Of a stretch of 64,000 nucleotides of DNA, positions 1 to 8,822 are shown one piece after another. The stretch is taken from positions 3,244,501-3,308,500 of the forward strand of contig NZ_CP014870.1 of assembly GCF_001661075.1 (NCBI RefSeq). The letters are read 5' to 3'. Position 1 is the stretch's first letter, and every line of letters begins with the position of its first letter. The notes beneath the pieces were generated by a model. The model saw only the letters and a program-made list of their open reading frames with translations, was not told the origin of the DNA and made no database searches. Both the position numbers and the translations under genes were made by a program. Origin of the DNA: Pseudomonas silesiensis. Its GTDB lineage: Bacteria; Pseudomonadota; Gammaproteobacteria; Pseudomonadales; Pseudomonadaceae.

Positions 1-190
1 ACGGCTGATGGCGTGGAAATGTTCATCGGTCCAAGTTCATGGAAACCGGGCTGCAGCTTCAGGACTGTCCGGCCAGCAAACCACTGTGGGCGAGCACTTC
101 GGTGCGATCAATGCGGCAAACATGCGTCGTGCCCATACGCTGTTCGAAAGCGGCAAAGCCCGGGGCAAGATCGTTCTCGAAGGGTTCTGA
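1..190 (+). pseudogene. C-terminal remnant of a zinc-type quinone reductase
   Basis: The last 35 or so codons encode TTVGEHFGAINAANMRRAH and end in GKIVLEGF. This closely matches the end of the intact quinone reductase at 3699-4718 (TTVGDNYGRISAENLRRAH, ending GKVVLEGF). Upstream of the TTVG point (about position 85) the reading frame no longer resembles that family, so only the tail survives within the window. It is a decayed paralogue or a recombination scar. The original gene could continue left of the window only if there is a frame break near position 85. Confidence 0.7.
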
Positions 191-371
191 TTTCACTCAT
201 CGGGTGAGGGCGGTTGCGCGTATTTCGATGCATTGGTATCAGCGCTTCACCGCCACGGCAAATGACCTGCTCGAAGAGCCGTTGCAACCGATATTCCTTG
301 CTCAGGTATCGGCCTGATGATTCAACCTGTTGAACCGCACCACCTCGGCCGGCATGGCGGCGGCCGGCGTA

Positions 372-1361
372 TCAATTCGCTTCAGGGCGCGGCTGTACTC
401 CGAATTGCGGAACGATGTGAGTACCCAGCTCCTCAATGACTTCCGCAGCAGGGCGCTTTCCGTATTTGAGATTCAGGATAACGTGGTCCACTCCGATTTC
501 CTCAAGCGACTCCAGCAAAAAACGGAGATGGTAGCGTCCAAGTTTGAACCCCAAATGAATGCGAGTGGGCGGCGTAGACGGGGTCTCATCGAGGTCGATG
601 TAGAGCGACTGAGTGAAGGGCTTATAGACGGGGCCACATTGCTTCATGACCTCCTGCCGCCAATCTTCCACGATCATTCGCTGCATGTTCGGAATGCGTG
701 GATAGTTGATCCATCCGACGCTTTCGCGCGCGATCCAATCCAGTGACTGGCGGCTATTGCCGGTCACGAACATTGGAATGACTTGGGTTGTGGGTTTCGG
801 AATGAGGTCTGCGCCCCGCATCTCACCACCGCTCCAGCGAATGGGCTCAAAGCTGGTGCTGTGGGCTCTGCGAATCACCTCGTAGTGCTCCCGAAAGATT
901 TCTCCGCGCCTTTCGGGATCGACGCCGAAAGCCGAAAACTCCACAGGACGATCGCCCGAAGCGACCCCCAGTATCAAGCGACCTGCGCTCAACTGATCAA
1001 CGCTAGCTGATGCCTTGGCCGTGTGCAGAGGATGGTGTACAGGGATGGCAATGGATGCGGTGCCAAGCGCTATCTCCGACGTATGAGCAGCCATGTAGCC
1101 CAGGTAAACCCAAGGGTCGAACAGTTGGCCAACATCGCCGAAGCCAGGGTCCCGAAGAGGCACGTCGCGAAACCAGAGTGCGCAGAAGCCCAGAGCCTCC
1201 GCTCGTTTGGCCAATTCGACCTGGTTGAGCATGCTCGGAGTGTCCCCATCGAAGGCCTCCAAAGGAAAGAACAATCCAAGGCTCAAATGCCCCTGAGTGA
1301 AGGTTCGGCTGAACCCTCGGTGCTGCTGATAAGGAATCGTACTCGGCCGATACATACTCAT
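372..1361 (-). CDS. LLM-class (luciferase-like) flavin-dependent oxidoreductase
   Basis: A full-length protein of about 329 residues of the bacterial luciferase-like monooxygenase family, which uses reduced flavin (FMN or F420 type) to oxidise small substrates. Family hallmarks in order: an N-terminal beta strand LGLFFPLEAF, the ALWFRDVPL segment, the conserved ALGTASIAIPVHHP strand with HTAKASASVDQLSAGRLILG, and GVASGDRPVEF. Upstream TTG and ATG codons are possible starts. I chose an ATG at 1361; the ATG at 1355 has better spacing to the GAGG sequence. The substrate is unknown. A decayed copy of the same family lies near 9.8 kb, so the locus once held at least two relatives. Confidence 0.85.
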   Translation of the reverse strand: MSMYRPSTIPYQQHRGFSRTFTQGHLSLGLFFPLEAFDGDTPSMLNQVELAKRAEALGFCALWFRDVPLRDPGFGDVGQLFDPWVYLGYMAAHTSEIALGTASIAIPVHHPLHTAKASASVDQLSAGRLILGVASGDRPVEFSAFGVDPERRGEIFREHYEVIRRAHSTSFEPIRWSGGEMRGADLIPKPTTQVIPMFVTGNSRQSLDWIARESVGWINYPRIPNMQRMIVEDWRQEVMKQCGPVYKPFTQSLYIDLDETPSTPPTRIHLGFKLGRYHLRFLLESLEEIGVDHVILNLKYGKRPAAEVIEELGTHIVPQFGVQPRPEAN

Positions 1362-1438
1362 CTTCCTCAATGGGAGAAACGTGAACAGCGCCCCTGTTTA
1401 AGAGGTGCTGAGGCATCGGTCGCTTGGGAACGACAGGT

Positions 1439-1582
1439 GGGGTAATGGGTGTAGTCTTCGCCCGTTGCGCCGTACATGCTGGTCGGGTCGACCGGAGTGA
1501 GGGGCCAGTTGCTGGCAATACGCGCGAGCAGGTCCGGATTGGCATTGAGCGGACGGTCAAAATAAATCAGATCGTTCCAACC
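1439..1582 (-). pseudogene. C-terminal fragment of an Old Yellow Enzyme (XenB/NemA-like alkene reductase)
   Basis: The minus-strand reading frame contains GWNDLIYFDRPLNANPDLLA, then NWPLTPVDPTSMYGATGEDYTHYP. This is the typical end of N-ethylmaleimide reductase / xenobiotic reductase B proteins (DL..FGRP...NPDL...; YGG..EGYTDYP). Everything upstream of GWNDL in this frame is unrelated, so the flavin-binding barrel has been lost. It lies just upstream of the LLM oxidoreductase gene on the same strand and cannot be functional. Confidence 0.75.
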
Positions 1583-2108
1583 CGATACATCGCCTGAGCA
1601 AAAGCATGGGGACCATCCAACAAGCGTAGGCGGCATTGCGGGGAACCGCCATGTTCGTCGTCCGTCTCGGTACCTGTCGCAGATGATTACACCGCAGTCT
1701 GGGCCTTGGGCGTCGTGATCGGCGCGCCGCGGGTTGCTATTGAGGACAGTCGTCAGGTCAGCCCGCTGAGCCTTTAGATACTCGACCGACAATTGTGTCC
1801 GGCCCCAGTCCTGAAATTCAGACGATAAGATAAATTTTCAGACCCCAACGCAGAACTCCATTTCCCCAGGCAAGGCACTCCCTGCGCCTTTCTCACACAA
1901 TCGGCTCTAACGCTATCGCGCTGCATAACAGAAACAGGTGCGATGAGCGACTTTGGAACTTGCATTAACAATATTAACTTGATGCAGGAGGGGCTAGGTA
2001 ACGTCGATTTCTCGTGTTTAGCAGAATATTAAGAATAATAAAAACGTGCACCTGGAAAATTTTGCGTTGCTTCTATTACTTCAAAATAACAAATGGAGCG
2101 CTATATAA
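1583..2108. other. Non-coding stretch between the OYE remnant and the porin
   Basis: No convincing gene is seen. The part from about 1975 to 2108 is AT-rich and probably carries the porin promoter. A GGAG sequence at 2095-2098 serves as ribosome binding site for the ATG at 2109. Confidence 0.4.
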
Positions 2109-3415
2109 ATGAGTGGAAAAACAATAACTGCAAGTTCGGTGTTTCTTAGTATCACCCTGAGTGCCCAGGTTATGCTGACTTCCTGAGTGATAGCAAAGCC
2201 ACCTTGGGAATGAGAAACTTCTACTTCAATAACGACAACCGCGATGGCGTTGCCACACCTTCCAAAACCGAAGAATGGGCGCAGGGTTTCATGCTGGACT
2301 TCAAATCGGGCTATACCGACGGCATGGTTGGCTTTGGTGTCGATGGCCTCGGGTTGCTGGGGGTTACACTGGACAGCGGCCAAGGACGGCATGTCGGCAG
2401 CAGCATGATGCCTTCTGACAGTGACAACCGAGCCGTCGACGAGTGGAGTCGGCTGGGGCTGACCGGAAAAGTCAAAATGTCGAAAACTGAACTTCGCTAC
2501 GGCACCTTGATTCCGAAACTCCCCATTCTGGTCGCCAATGATGGGCGCGTGCTTCCACAAACCTTCGAGGGCGGTCAAATCACCTCAAGCGAGTTCAAGG
2601 GGCTGACCTTGACTGGAGGTCGAATCAAACATGCAACAGGACGTGGTTCGAGCGATCAGACGGGGTTGGCCGTTGCTGGTGGTACGCGTGAAAGCAATCA
2701 GTTTGACTTCGCCGGGGGCGATTGGAACATCACCAAGGATGTGACAGCTCAGTACTACTACGCCAGCCTCGATAACTACTATACGCAGCATTTTTTGGGA
2801 TTAATTCACACCCTTGCTCTCTCGGACAATCAGTCCCTTAAAACCGACCTGCGCTACTTCAAAACTGACTCGTCAGGTGCCAATAGCTCCGGTACGTCAG
2901 GCTACAGAATGAGTGGCTACACCAAAGACGGTAGTGGAGAGATCGACAACCGCACCTGGAGTGCCGCGTTGATTTATACACTAGGTGGCCACGCGATTAC
3001 TGCGGGGTACCAAAGTGTGTCGGACGGCAGCAACTTCACTCAACTCAGCCAGGGTAGCCTGGTAGACAAGGGCGCCGGTGGAGCAAGCCTGTATCTGTAT
3101 ACCGACCGCCTGATCCAAACTTTCACCCGCGCAGGCGAGCGCACAGCTTTCGGTCAGTATGCTTACGACTTCGCCGCTCTGGGTGTCCCTGGCCTGAAAG
3201 GCTCGGTCATGTACCTCTCCGGCGATAACATTAAAACTACGTCAGGCGACAACCAAAAGGAATGGGAAAGAGACATTAGTCTGGACTACGTCCTTCAGTC
3301 GGGAGCGCTCAAAGGCGTCGGGTTCGGCTGGCGTAACGGCAAGTCCAACAGCGAAGCGGCTCGTAGCGTAGATCAGAATCGTGTTTTTGTAAGCTATAGC
3401 CTTCCGCTTCTCTAA
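2109..3415 (+). pseudogene. OprD-family outer membrane porin, apparently frameshifted behind the signal peptide
   Basis: The ATG at 2109 has a good GGAG site and opens a signal-peptide-like stretch (MSGKTITASSVFLSITLSAQ) that ends in a stop after 25 codons. Right there, in another frame from 2174, the mature OprD start ADFLSDSKATLGMRNFYF begins and runs to 3415. One extra base near 2174 would join the two frames exactly. The rest is intact: alternating barrel strands and a C-terminal VSYSLPLL with a terminal aromatic-type motif. OprD-family porins admit basic amino acids or aromatic/organic acids. Without the repair, translation could restart only at the ATG at 2204, giving a product without a signal peptide. 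A sequencing error is possible. Confidence 0.85.
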
Positions 3416-3431
3416 CTATTGTCATGAGCGG

Positions 3432-3662
3432 TTAATTCCCAGCTTTGTTTTTGTTTACATAGCTAATGATGGATTCAGTCGTCTTGTTCCACTTGAAGAG
3501 CTTGGCAAGCGCTGCGGGCGCTGAGACCTGGAACTGATGGCTGACCTCTTTGGGCGTTAATCCCTCCGCCAATAACAGCAGAATTTTGGCCCGCAGCCCA
3601 AGACGCTGCCCCAGCCAGCCCATCCGCGACCAGCCTTGTAGTGTGGCGTGGTCAAATCGCAT
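3432..3662 (-). pseudogene. Small helix-turn-helix ORF, possibly an IS630-type transposase fragment
   Basis: A 76-residue ORF with a helix-turn-helix-like segment GLRAKILLLLAEGLTPKEV followed by SHQFQVSAPA. This resembles the N-terminal DNA-binding part of IS630-type transposases and related fragments. No DDE catalytic region follows. It lies convergent with the porin and next to the quinone reductase. A free-standing small regulator is an alternative; no terminal inverted repeats were recognised. Confidence 0.4.
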
Positions 3663-3698
3663 TAAAACGAATGGGGCGGCGGGTTTGTCTACACCCTC

Positions 3699-4718
3699 TT
3701 AGAAGCCTTCCAGCACGACCTTGCCCTTCGCCTTGCCGCTTTCCAGCAGAGCATGGGCACGACGAAGATTTTCTGCGCTGATGCGCCCGTAGTTGTCGCC
3801 AACGGTGGTGCGCAAGTCACCCGCGTCAATGCGCCGCGAAACTTCGTTGAGGATGTTGTGCTGCTCCTGCATGTCCTCTGTCTCGTAAAGCGAGCGGGTG
3901 TACATCAGCTCCCAGTGCAACGACAGGCTCTTGCGCTTGAGCGGTACGGCGTCCAGCGTGGCCGGGTCATCGATCAGGCCCAGCTTGCCCTGAGGCTTCA
4001 GTGATTCGATGATTTGCTCGTAGTGCCGATCGGTCTGGGTCAGGCTAGCGACATGGCTGACTTGTGCGATACCGATGCGCTTGAGCTCCTCGCTGAGTGG
4101 CTTGGTATGGTCGATGACATGATGCGCACCAAGCTCGGTGACCCAGGTCTGGGTTTCAGGGCGCGAAGCCGTACCAATGATCGTCAACCCGGTTAGCTGA
4201 CGCGCCAGCTGAGTCAGGATTGAACCCACCCCGCCTGCAGCGCCGATGATCAGCAGCGTTTCGCCCCGGTCGGTGGTATCGCGTGCAACACCGAGGCGAT
4301 CAAACAGTAATTCCCAAGCGGTCAAGGAAGTCAGTGGCAATGCCGCAGCCTTGCTGAAATCCAGCGACTGGGGCATTGAGCCGACGATACGCTCGTCCAC
4401 CAGTTGCAGCTCACTGTTGCTGCCCGGGCGGATCAGCGATCCGGCGTACCAAACCCTGTCACCGGGCTTGAATAGCGTCACGTCGCTGCCGACCGACTTG
4501 ACCACGCCGGCAGCGTCCCAACCGAGGATGCGCGGCTGGCTTTCGTCCTCGTGCGGTACGTAGCCCTGCCGCACCTTGGTATCGACAGGATTGACCGATA
4601 CGGCCTTTACCTCTACGAGCAAGTCGCGCGGCCCCGGCACTGGCTCGGGAATATCGATCTCCACCAAGGCGTCGGGATGTTCAATAGGCAGGCATTTGAA
4701 GTGTGCAATGGCTTTCAT
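3699..4718 (-). CDS. Zinc-type alcohol dehydrogenase family quinone reductase (NADPH:quinone oxidoreductase-like)
   Basis: About 339 residues of the medium-chain dehydrogenase/reductase superfamily. The N-terminal GroES-like domain shows SVNPVDTKVRQGYVP and ILGWDAAGVVKSVG; the Rossmann part has LLIIGAAGGVGSILTQLARQ. The zinc ligands of true alcohol dehydrogenases are absent, as in quinone reductases. Start: the longer frame begins at 4775, but MKAIAHFKC at 4718 is the family-typical start and has a GAGGA site. It follows the ABM monooxygenase gene by 10 bp and probably forms an operon with it. Role: reduction of quinones or enones with NADPH. Confidence 0.85.
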   Translation of the reverse strand: MKAIAHFKCLPIEHPDALVEIDIPEPVPGPRDLLVEVKAVSVNPVDTKVRQGYVPHEDESQPRILGWDAAGVVKSVGSDVTLFKPGDRVWYAGSLIRPGSNSELQLVDERIVGSMPQSLDFSKAAALPLTSLTAWELLFDRLGVARDTTDRGETLLIIGAAGGVGSILTQLARQLTGLTIIGTASRPETQTWVTELGAHHVIDHTKPLSEELKRIGIAQVSHVASLTQTDRHYEQIIESLKPQGKLGLIDDPATLDAVPLKRKSLSLHWELMYTRSLYETEDMQEQHNILNEVSRRIDAGDLRTTVGDNYGRISAENLRRAHALLESGKAKGKVVLEGF

Positions 4719-4728
4719 TCGAAGATCC

Positions 4729-5022
4729 TCAGGAGATGCGATACATTTTCGTGATGGTGAGCTTTTCAGCAGCACGTTCGATGAAAGGGAGCGCTGCCTG
4801 AAAATGCGGTGTCGCTTCGTGATCAGTCAGCGCCGCTTCGTCCCGCCACTGCTCGATCATGTGGAAAGTGCGAGCCTGCTCGGCATCACGATGGAAGTCG
4901 TACTGGATACAGTCCGCTTCGCCTCGGCTTGGGCCTTGCAGGCCCTGCAGCGTTTGCTCGAGCTCGGCTTCGAAGCCGGCCTTGGCGACCAAGGTGGCAA
5001 TCAGTGTCAGAGGGGTGGTCAT
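4729..5022 (-). CDS. ABM-domain (antibiotic biosynthesis monooxygenase-like) protein, YgiN type
   Basis: A 97-residue single-domain protein with the ABM fold: LTLIATLVAKAGFEAELEQT at the N-terminus and CIQYDFHRDAEQARTFHMIEQW in the middle, the family's usual core. YgiN-type members act on quinols without cofactors. The frame extends to 5187, but the start at 5022 has a perfect AGGAGG site seven bases upstream. The stop lies 10 bp before the quinone reductase, so the pair likely works together in quinone cycling. Confidence 0.85.
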   Translation of the reverse strand: MTTPLTLIATLVAKAGFEAELEQTLQGLQGPSRGEADCIQYDFHRDAEQARTFHMIEQWRDEAALTDHEATPHFQAALPFIERAAEKLTITKMYRIS

Positions 5023-5211
5023 CAAACCTCCTGTCTGTGTGCGATATAAAGAGGGAGCGCATTGGCTGGCACGGAGTATCGAAGATGTCCATGCCGGCCA
5101 TGCGGCCAAAAACCTGAATCCGGGTGAGAGCGCGACAACAATCTTGCCCGCTTGGGCATTCGACCAAGTTGATAGCCCTAAGGCCATGCGAGCGCCCTCG
5201 CTCCGGCGGGA

Positions 5212-6303
5212 TCACCTGTAGCGTTCAAGCCAATGGGCATAGGGAGCGGGCAGGGTCCAGGCAGCACGCTCTACACCCAGCGCCTGGGCGGCTGAATAGG
5301 ACCAGTTGGGATTGCCCAGGTGCGCCCGGCCAATCATCGCCAGGTCCAGTTGACCACTCTTCACCGCTTCTTCGGCGACGCTCGGCGTGCCGAAGCCCCA
5401 TGCCGAGGCCACCGCAATCCCCGCCTCGCGCCGTACCCGCTGGGTAACTTCGCCCATGAAACCGGGGGCCCAAGGAATGTTGGATTCAGGGATGGTGAAC
5501 CCGATACTGACGCTGAGTAAGTCCAATCCACCGTCCTTGAAACGACGTGTCAGTTCGATAGCCTCTGACAAGGTCTGTTCATCCCGACCGTCGTATTCGA
5601 TGACACCCAGACGAGCGGTCAGCGGCAAGTGCTCTGGCCATACTTCGCGAACCGCCGCCAGTGTTTCCAGCAGAAAGCGGCTACGGTTATCGAAATTTCC
5701 GCCATAGGCGTCGTCACGAAGGTTGGAGTGTTCAGAGAGGAATGACTGGGCCAGATAGCCATGGGCGAAATGCAGCTCCAACCACTCGAAGCCGGCTTCA
5801 CGTGCACGGCGAGCGGCGGAGACAAAATCCTCGCGCACTCGGGCGATATCCTCCAGCGTCATGGCTTTCGGCTGCTTGGCGAGATGAGCGCCAAAGGCAA
5901 CAGCCGACGGGGCGATGGTCTGCCAGCCACGCAAATCATCCTCGCCGATATGATCGTCACCTTCCCAAGGACGGTTCGCACCGGCCTTGCGCCCCGCGTG
6001 GGCAATCTGGATACCTGGCACTGCGCCGGCAGCCTTGATCGATTGCACCACCGGCACGAAGGCACGAGCGAGCTCATCATTCCAGATACCAGCGCAGCCA
6101 GGCGTGATCCGTCCTTCGGGTGACACGGCGGTCGCCTCGACAACCACCAGTCCCGCCCCGCCACGCGCGAGGGTGGCATAGTGCACAGTGTGCCAATCGT
6201 TGATCAGGCCATCATTGGCCGAGTACATGCACATGGGGGGAATCGCGATCCGGTTGCGAAGGGAGACATCCTTGAGCGTGAAAGGTTGGAACAGTGCAGA
6301 CAT
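5212..6303 (-). CDS. xenA: Xenobiotic reductase A (Old Yellow Enzyme, YqjM-like class)
   Basis: A 363-residue FMN-dependent ene-reductase that reduces activated C=C bonds and nitro compounds with NADPH. Family residues are in place: Cys25 in IPPMCMYSAN, which tunes the flavin, and His178/His181 in WLELHFAHGYL, which bind substrate. It ends TLPAPYAHWLERYR, like P. putida XenA as I recall it. Start ATG at 6303 has a GGAG site. It is divergent from the ArsR-type gene at 6390; a dyad in the shared interval (6337-6354) is a likely operator. Confidence 0.93.
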   Translation of the reverse strand: MSALFQPFTLKDVSLRNRIAIPPMCMYSANDGLINDWHTVHYATLARGGAGLVVVEATAVSPEGRITPGCAGIWNDELARAFVPVVQSIKAAGAVPGIQIAHAGRKAGANRPWEGDDHIGEDDLRGWQTIAPSAVAFGAHLAKQPKAMTLEDIARVREDFVSAARRAREAGFEWLELHFAHGYLAQSFLSEHSNLRDDAYGGNFDNRSRFLLETLAAVREVWPEHLPLTARLGVIEYDGRDEQTLSEAIELTRRFKDGGLDLLSVSIGFTIPESNIPWAPGFMGEVTQRVRREAGIAVASAWGFGTPSVAEEAVKSGQLDLAMIGRAHLGNPNWSYSAAQALGVERAAWTLPAPYAHWLERYR

Positions 6304-6336
6304 CAGGTTTTTTCTCCGAGGGATACTATTACTGTT

Positions 6337-6354
6337 GTTCGATAATATTCGAAC
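6337..6354. promoter_or_regulatory. Dyad operator candidate between xenA and the ArsR gene
   Basis: The interval contains GTTCGA-TAATAT-TCGAAC, a perfect 6+6 bp inverted repeat with an AT-rich core. This is the size and style of ArsR/SmtB-family operators. It sits about 34 bp upstream of the xenA start and about 36 bp upstream of the regulator start, where it could block both promoters. Confidence 0.6.
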
Positions 6355-6389
6355 TATTGACCTAGAGCAAACCCGTGTATGATTCGCTC

Positions 6390-6692
6390 ATGCGCCCCTT
6401 CAAACACCTTCCTCTCAGCGAATTCGTTCTTGAGCGTCTGTTTTACGCCTTGAGCGACCCTGTACGCCTGGAGATTGTCCGGCGCCTCGCCGAGCTGGGA
6501 GAGGCCAGCTGCGGCGACCTGGACGGTGGCCGCGCGAAGTCCACCATGTCCCATCATTTTCGGGTGCTGCGAGATGCCGGCCTGGTTCAAACCCAGACCA
6601 TCGGCACGACCCACATGAACTCGTTGCGTAGAGAAGACTTGAGTAACCGTTTTCCGGGCCTGCTGGAAACGATCCTGTCCCAGCACGACTAA
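6390..6692 (+). CDS. ArsR-family winged-helix transcriptional regulator
   Basis: About 100 residues (105 if an upstream GTG at 6375 is used). The winged-helix domain is clear: FYALSDPVRLEIVRRLAEL, then CGDL and the recognition helix region KSTMSHHFRVLRDAGLVQT. No CxC metal-binding motif is seen in the alpha-3 region, so it probably senses an organic electrophile or redox signal rather than arsenite. It is divergent from xenA and likely represses it. Its 3' end overlaps the convergent quinone reductase by 4 bp. Confidence 0.85.
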   Translation: MRPFKHLPLSEFVLERLFYALSDPVRLEIVRRLAELGEASCGDLDGGRAKSTMSHHFRVLRDAGLVQTQTIGTTHMNSLRREDLSNRFPGLLETILSQHD

Positions 6693-7687
6693 GCCTGTCG
6701 CTCAATGACGACTTTGCCAATGGCACGGCCTGACTCAAGGCGATCATGTGCCGCGCTGACACCCGCAGCAGTGAAGTCATGGCGCTCATCGATCAGTGGT
6801 TTAACCAGGCCGCGATCAACCAGGGCGGCCAGTCTTTGCAGGATCTCGCCATGGTGCTTGCGGCCTTCGTTATGAATGATCGAAATAGCCATGAATACAA
6901 AGTCGAGTCTCAATGCCTTAAAGTGCATTTCGGTCAGATCGTAGCTGTCGTAACCGATGATCGAGACAACATGGCCCTTAAGCTTCGCGGCTTTCAGTGA
7001 GTTTTGTAAGACCTCACCGCCCAAGGTATCGAAGACCGTATCGAATCCTTTTCCTTCGGTGATTCGCTGACTGTATTCCTGGGGCGTCTCGCTGTTATAA
7101 AAAATAATCTCATCGGCGCCCAGTTGACGGGCAATTTCCGCTTTTTCTGGCGTTGAAACCGTCGTCGAAACCCTGGCCCCCAGGACCTTGGCCAATTGAA
7201 TGCCTATGTGCCCAACACCACCGGTGCCACCATGCACCAAGACGTTGTCATTGGGTTTGATCGAGGCTCGGTCGATCAGCGCCTCCCAGGCCGTAATTGC
7301 CACGAGCGGCAAGCTGGCTGCTTCGCCAAAAGAGAGCGACTTGGGTTTTAGAGCAAGCATCTCAGCATCGGCCTCCATCTGATCTGCCAGCGCACCGGGA
7401 ATCCCCACGATGCCGCCGAAACAGCCATAGACTTCATCGCCTACGTTAAAGCGGGTCACACCAGCACCAACGGAGCTGACCACCCCTGAAACATCGATGT
7501 GAAGAATTGCCGGAAAAGTCAGACCGGCCGTACCTTCGCTGCCCCGACGAATTTTCGTGTCCACTGGATTCACGCTTGTCGCCCGCACGTCGATAATCAC
7601 ATGACTTGGGCGGGCAACGGGGTTTTCCGTATTAATTTCTACAAAAAGGTCTGAGTTACCATGCTGATTCATCACAATGGCTTTCAA
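6689..7687 (-). CDS. Zinc-type quinone oxidoreductase (MDR superfamily)
   Basis: 332 residues. The N-terminal domain has TSVNPVDTKIRRG and ILHIDVSGVVSSVGAGVTRF; the nucleotide-binding domain has VLVHGGTGGVGHIGIQLAKV. Catalytic zinc ligands are missing, as in quinone reductases. It is a second member of the family of the gene at 3699, but clearly diverged from it. It starts 103 bp from a divergent LysR gene, the likely regulator. Probable role: NADPH-dependent reduction of quinones or enals. Confidence 0.88.
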   Translation of the reverse strand: MKAIVMNQHGNSDLFVEINTENPVARPSHVIIDVRATSVNPVDTKIRRGSEGTAGLTFPAILHIDVSGVVSSVGAGVTRFNVGDEVYGCFGGIVGIPGALADQMEADAEMLALKPKSLSFGEAASLPLVAITAWEALIDRASIKPNDNVLVHGGTGGVGHIGIQLAKVLGARVSTTVSTPEKAEIARQLGADEIIFYNSETPQEYSQRITEGKGFDTVFDTLGGEVLQNSLKAAKLKGHVVSIIGYDSYDLTEMHFKALRLDFVFMAISIIHNEGRKHHGEILQRLAALVDRGLVKPLIDERHDFTAAGVSAAHDRLESGRAIGKVVIERQA

Positions 7688-7790
7688 GGCTTAAACTCCG
7701 AGGAACAATAGGCCAACAAATTTATCATCAGTAATATGGGATAAATACGCTAGAATTATTGAATCTTTCGGTCCTTTTGGTTGGTAATAA

Positions 7791-8678
7791 ATGCTGGATT
7801 CCATTGATGAATTGCGGTTGTTTATTGCTGTTTTCGAGGAGGGTTCCATCCGCGCAGCGTCCGAACGAATGGGGATGACTGCCGCAGGCGCAAGCAAGCG
7901 TCTTCTGGCCCTTGAAGACAGCGTTGGTCGGAGACTTTTTAACCGCACCACCCGCAAGCTAAGTCCCACTTCGGACGGTGAGAAGCTTTATCAACACGCA
8001 CTAAGCATCTTGGAAAGCGTCGAAAAAGCGGAGCGAGGATTTTTCCAGAAGACCGAGATTACCGGTCATCTACGCATAACCGCTTCCGCGACATTTGCCC
8101 AAGGTTATTTATCGAGCGTCGTGAGCAGTTATCTCAAACGCTACCCTGGCGTTATCGTTGATTTACACCCGACAGATCAACTGGTTGATTTGGCCGCCCA
8201 TGGTACCGACCTTGCGATTCGGCACGGAGTAATGGCCGATTCATCCCTGATCGCGCAGAGGATTTCTGCGTCCCGACGTCTGATTTGCGCCGCCCCCCAA
8301 TATTGGGAAAAACAGGGTATGCCTACCTCTCCAAAAGACTTAACCACGCTGGACGGCCTCATCGTCGGAAAAGATTCCAGTTGGACCATGTCCCGAGGAG
8401 GCGTTAAAAAAACATGCAAAATACGCAACCGTTTTTCATCCAGTTTGGGGGAAGTGGTTCGCCAGATGGCAATAGATGGGCATGGAGTAGCGCTGCTGAT
8501 GGACTGGCATATACGAGATGATCTTGATTCAGGAAAGCTGGTGGAGGCATTTTCCGATTGGGCCATTGAGCCGCCGGTGGGAATCTATGCGGTATACCCT
8601 TCAAGAGAAAACATCGCTCCGACTGTTCTCAGTTTTGTTGCTCATCTCAAAGAGTGGGTCGCGGCCCACCCCGTTTAA
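7791..8678 (+). CDS. LysR-family transcriptional regulator
   Basis: 295 residues: an N-terminal winged helix (LRLFIAVFEEGSIRAASERM, then AAGASKRLLALEDSVGRRLF and NRTTRKLSPTSDGE) followed by an inducer-binding domain (HLRITASATFAQGYLS; DLAIRHGVM). It belongs to the group in which the regulator lies divergent from an oxidoreductase. Here the partner is the quinone reductase at 6689-7687. The effector is unknown. Confidence 0.92.
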   Translation: MLDSIDELRLFIAVFEEGSIRAASERMGMTAAGASKRLLALEDSVGRRLFNRTTRKLSPTSDGEKLYQHALSILESVEKAERGFFQKTEITGHLRITASATFAQGYLSSVVSSYLKRYPGVIVDLHPTDQLVDLAAHGTDLAIRHGVMADSSLIAQRISASRRLICAAPQYWEKQGMPTSPKDLTTLDGLIVGKDSSWTMSRGGVKKTCKIRNRFSSSLGEVVRQMAIDGHGVALLMDWHIRDDLDSGKLVEAFSDWAIEPPVGIYAVYPSRENIAPTVLSFVAHLKEWVAAHPV

Positions 8679-8822
8679 AGGTCGCGAGCCATTCACCTCC
8701 GGGTGCATTTGAAAGTGTTCGTTGGAAGACATAGGGTTTAGAGTGAGGAAGTCAACATGCAAGCTACAGCGCCGCCACGGTGACACAACGCCGGATGCGG
8801 TCAGCAGATCGGGAGGCGTTAC

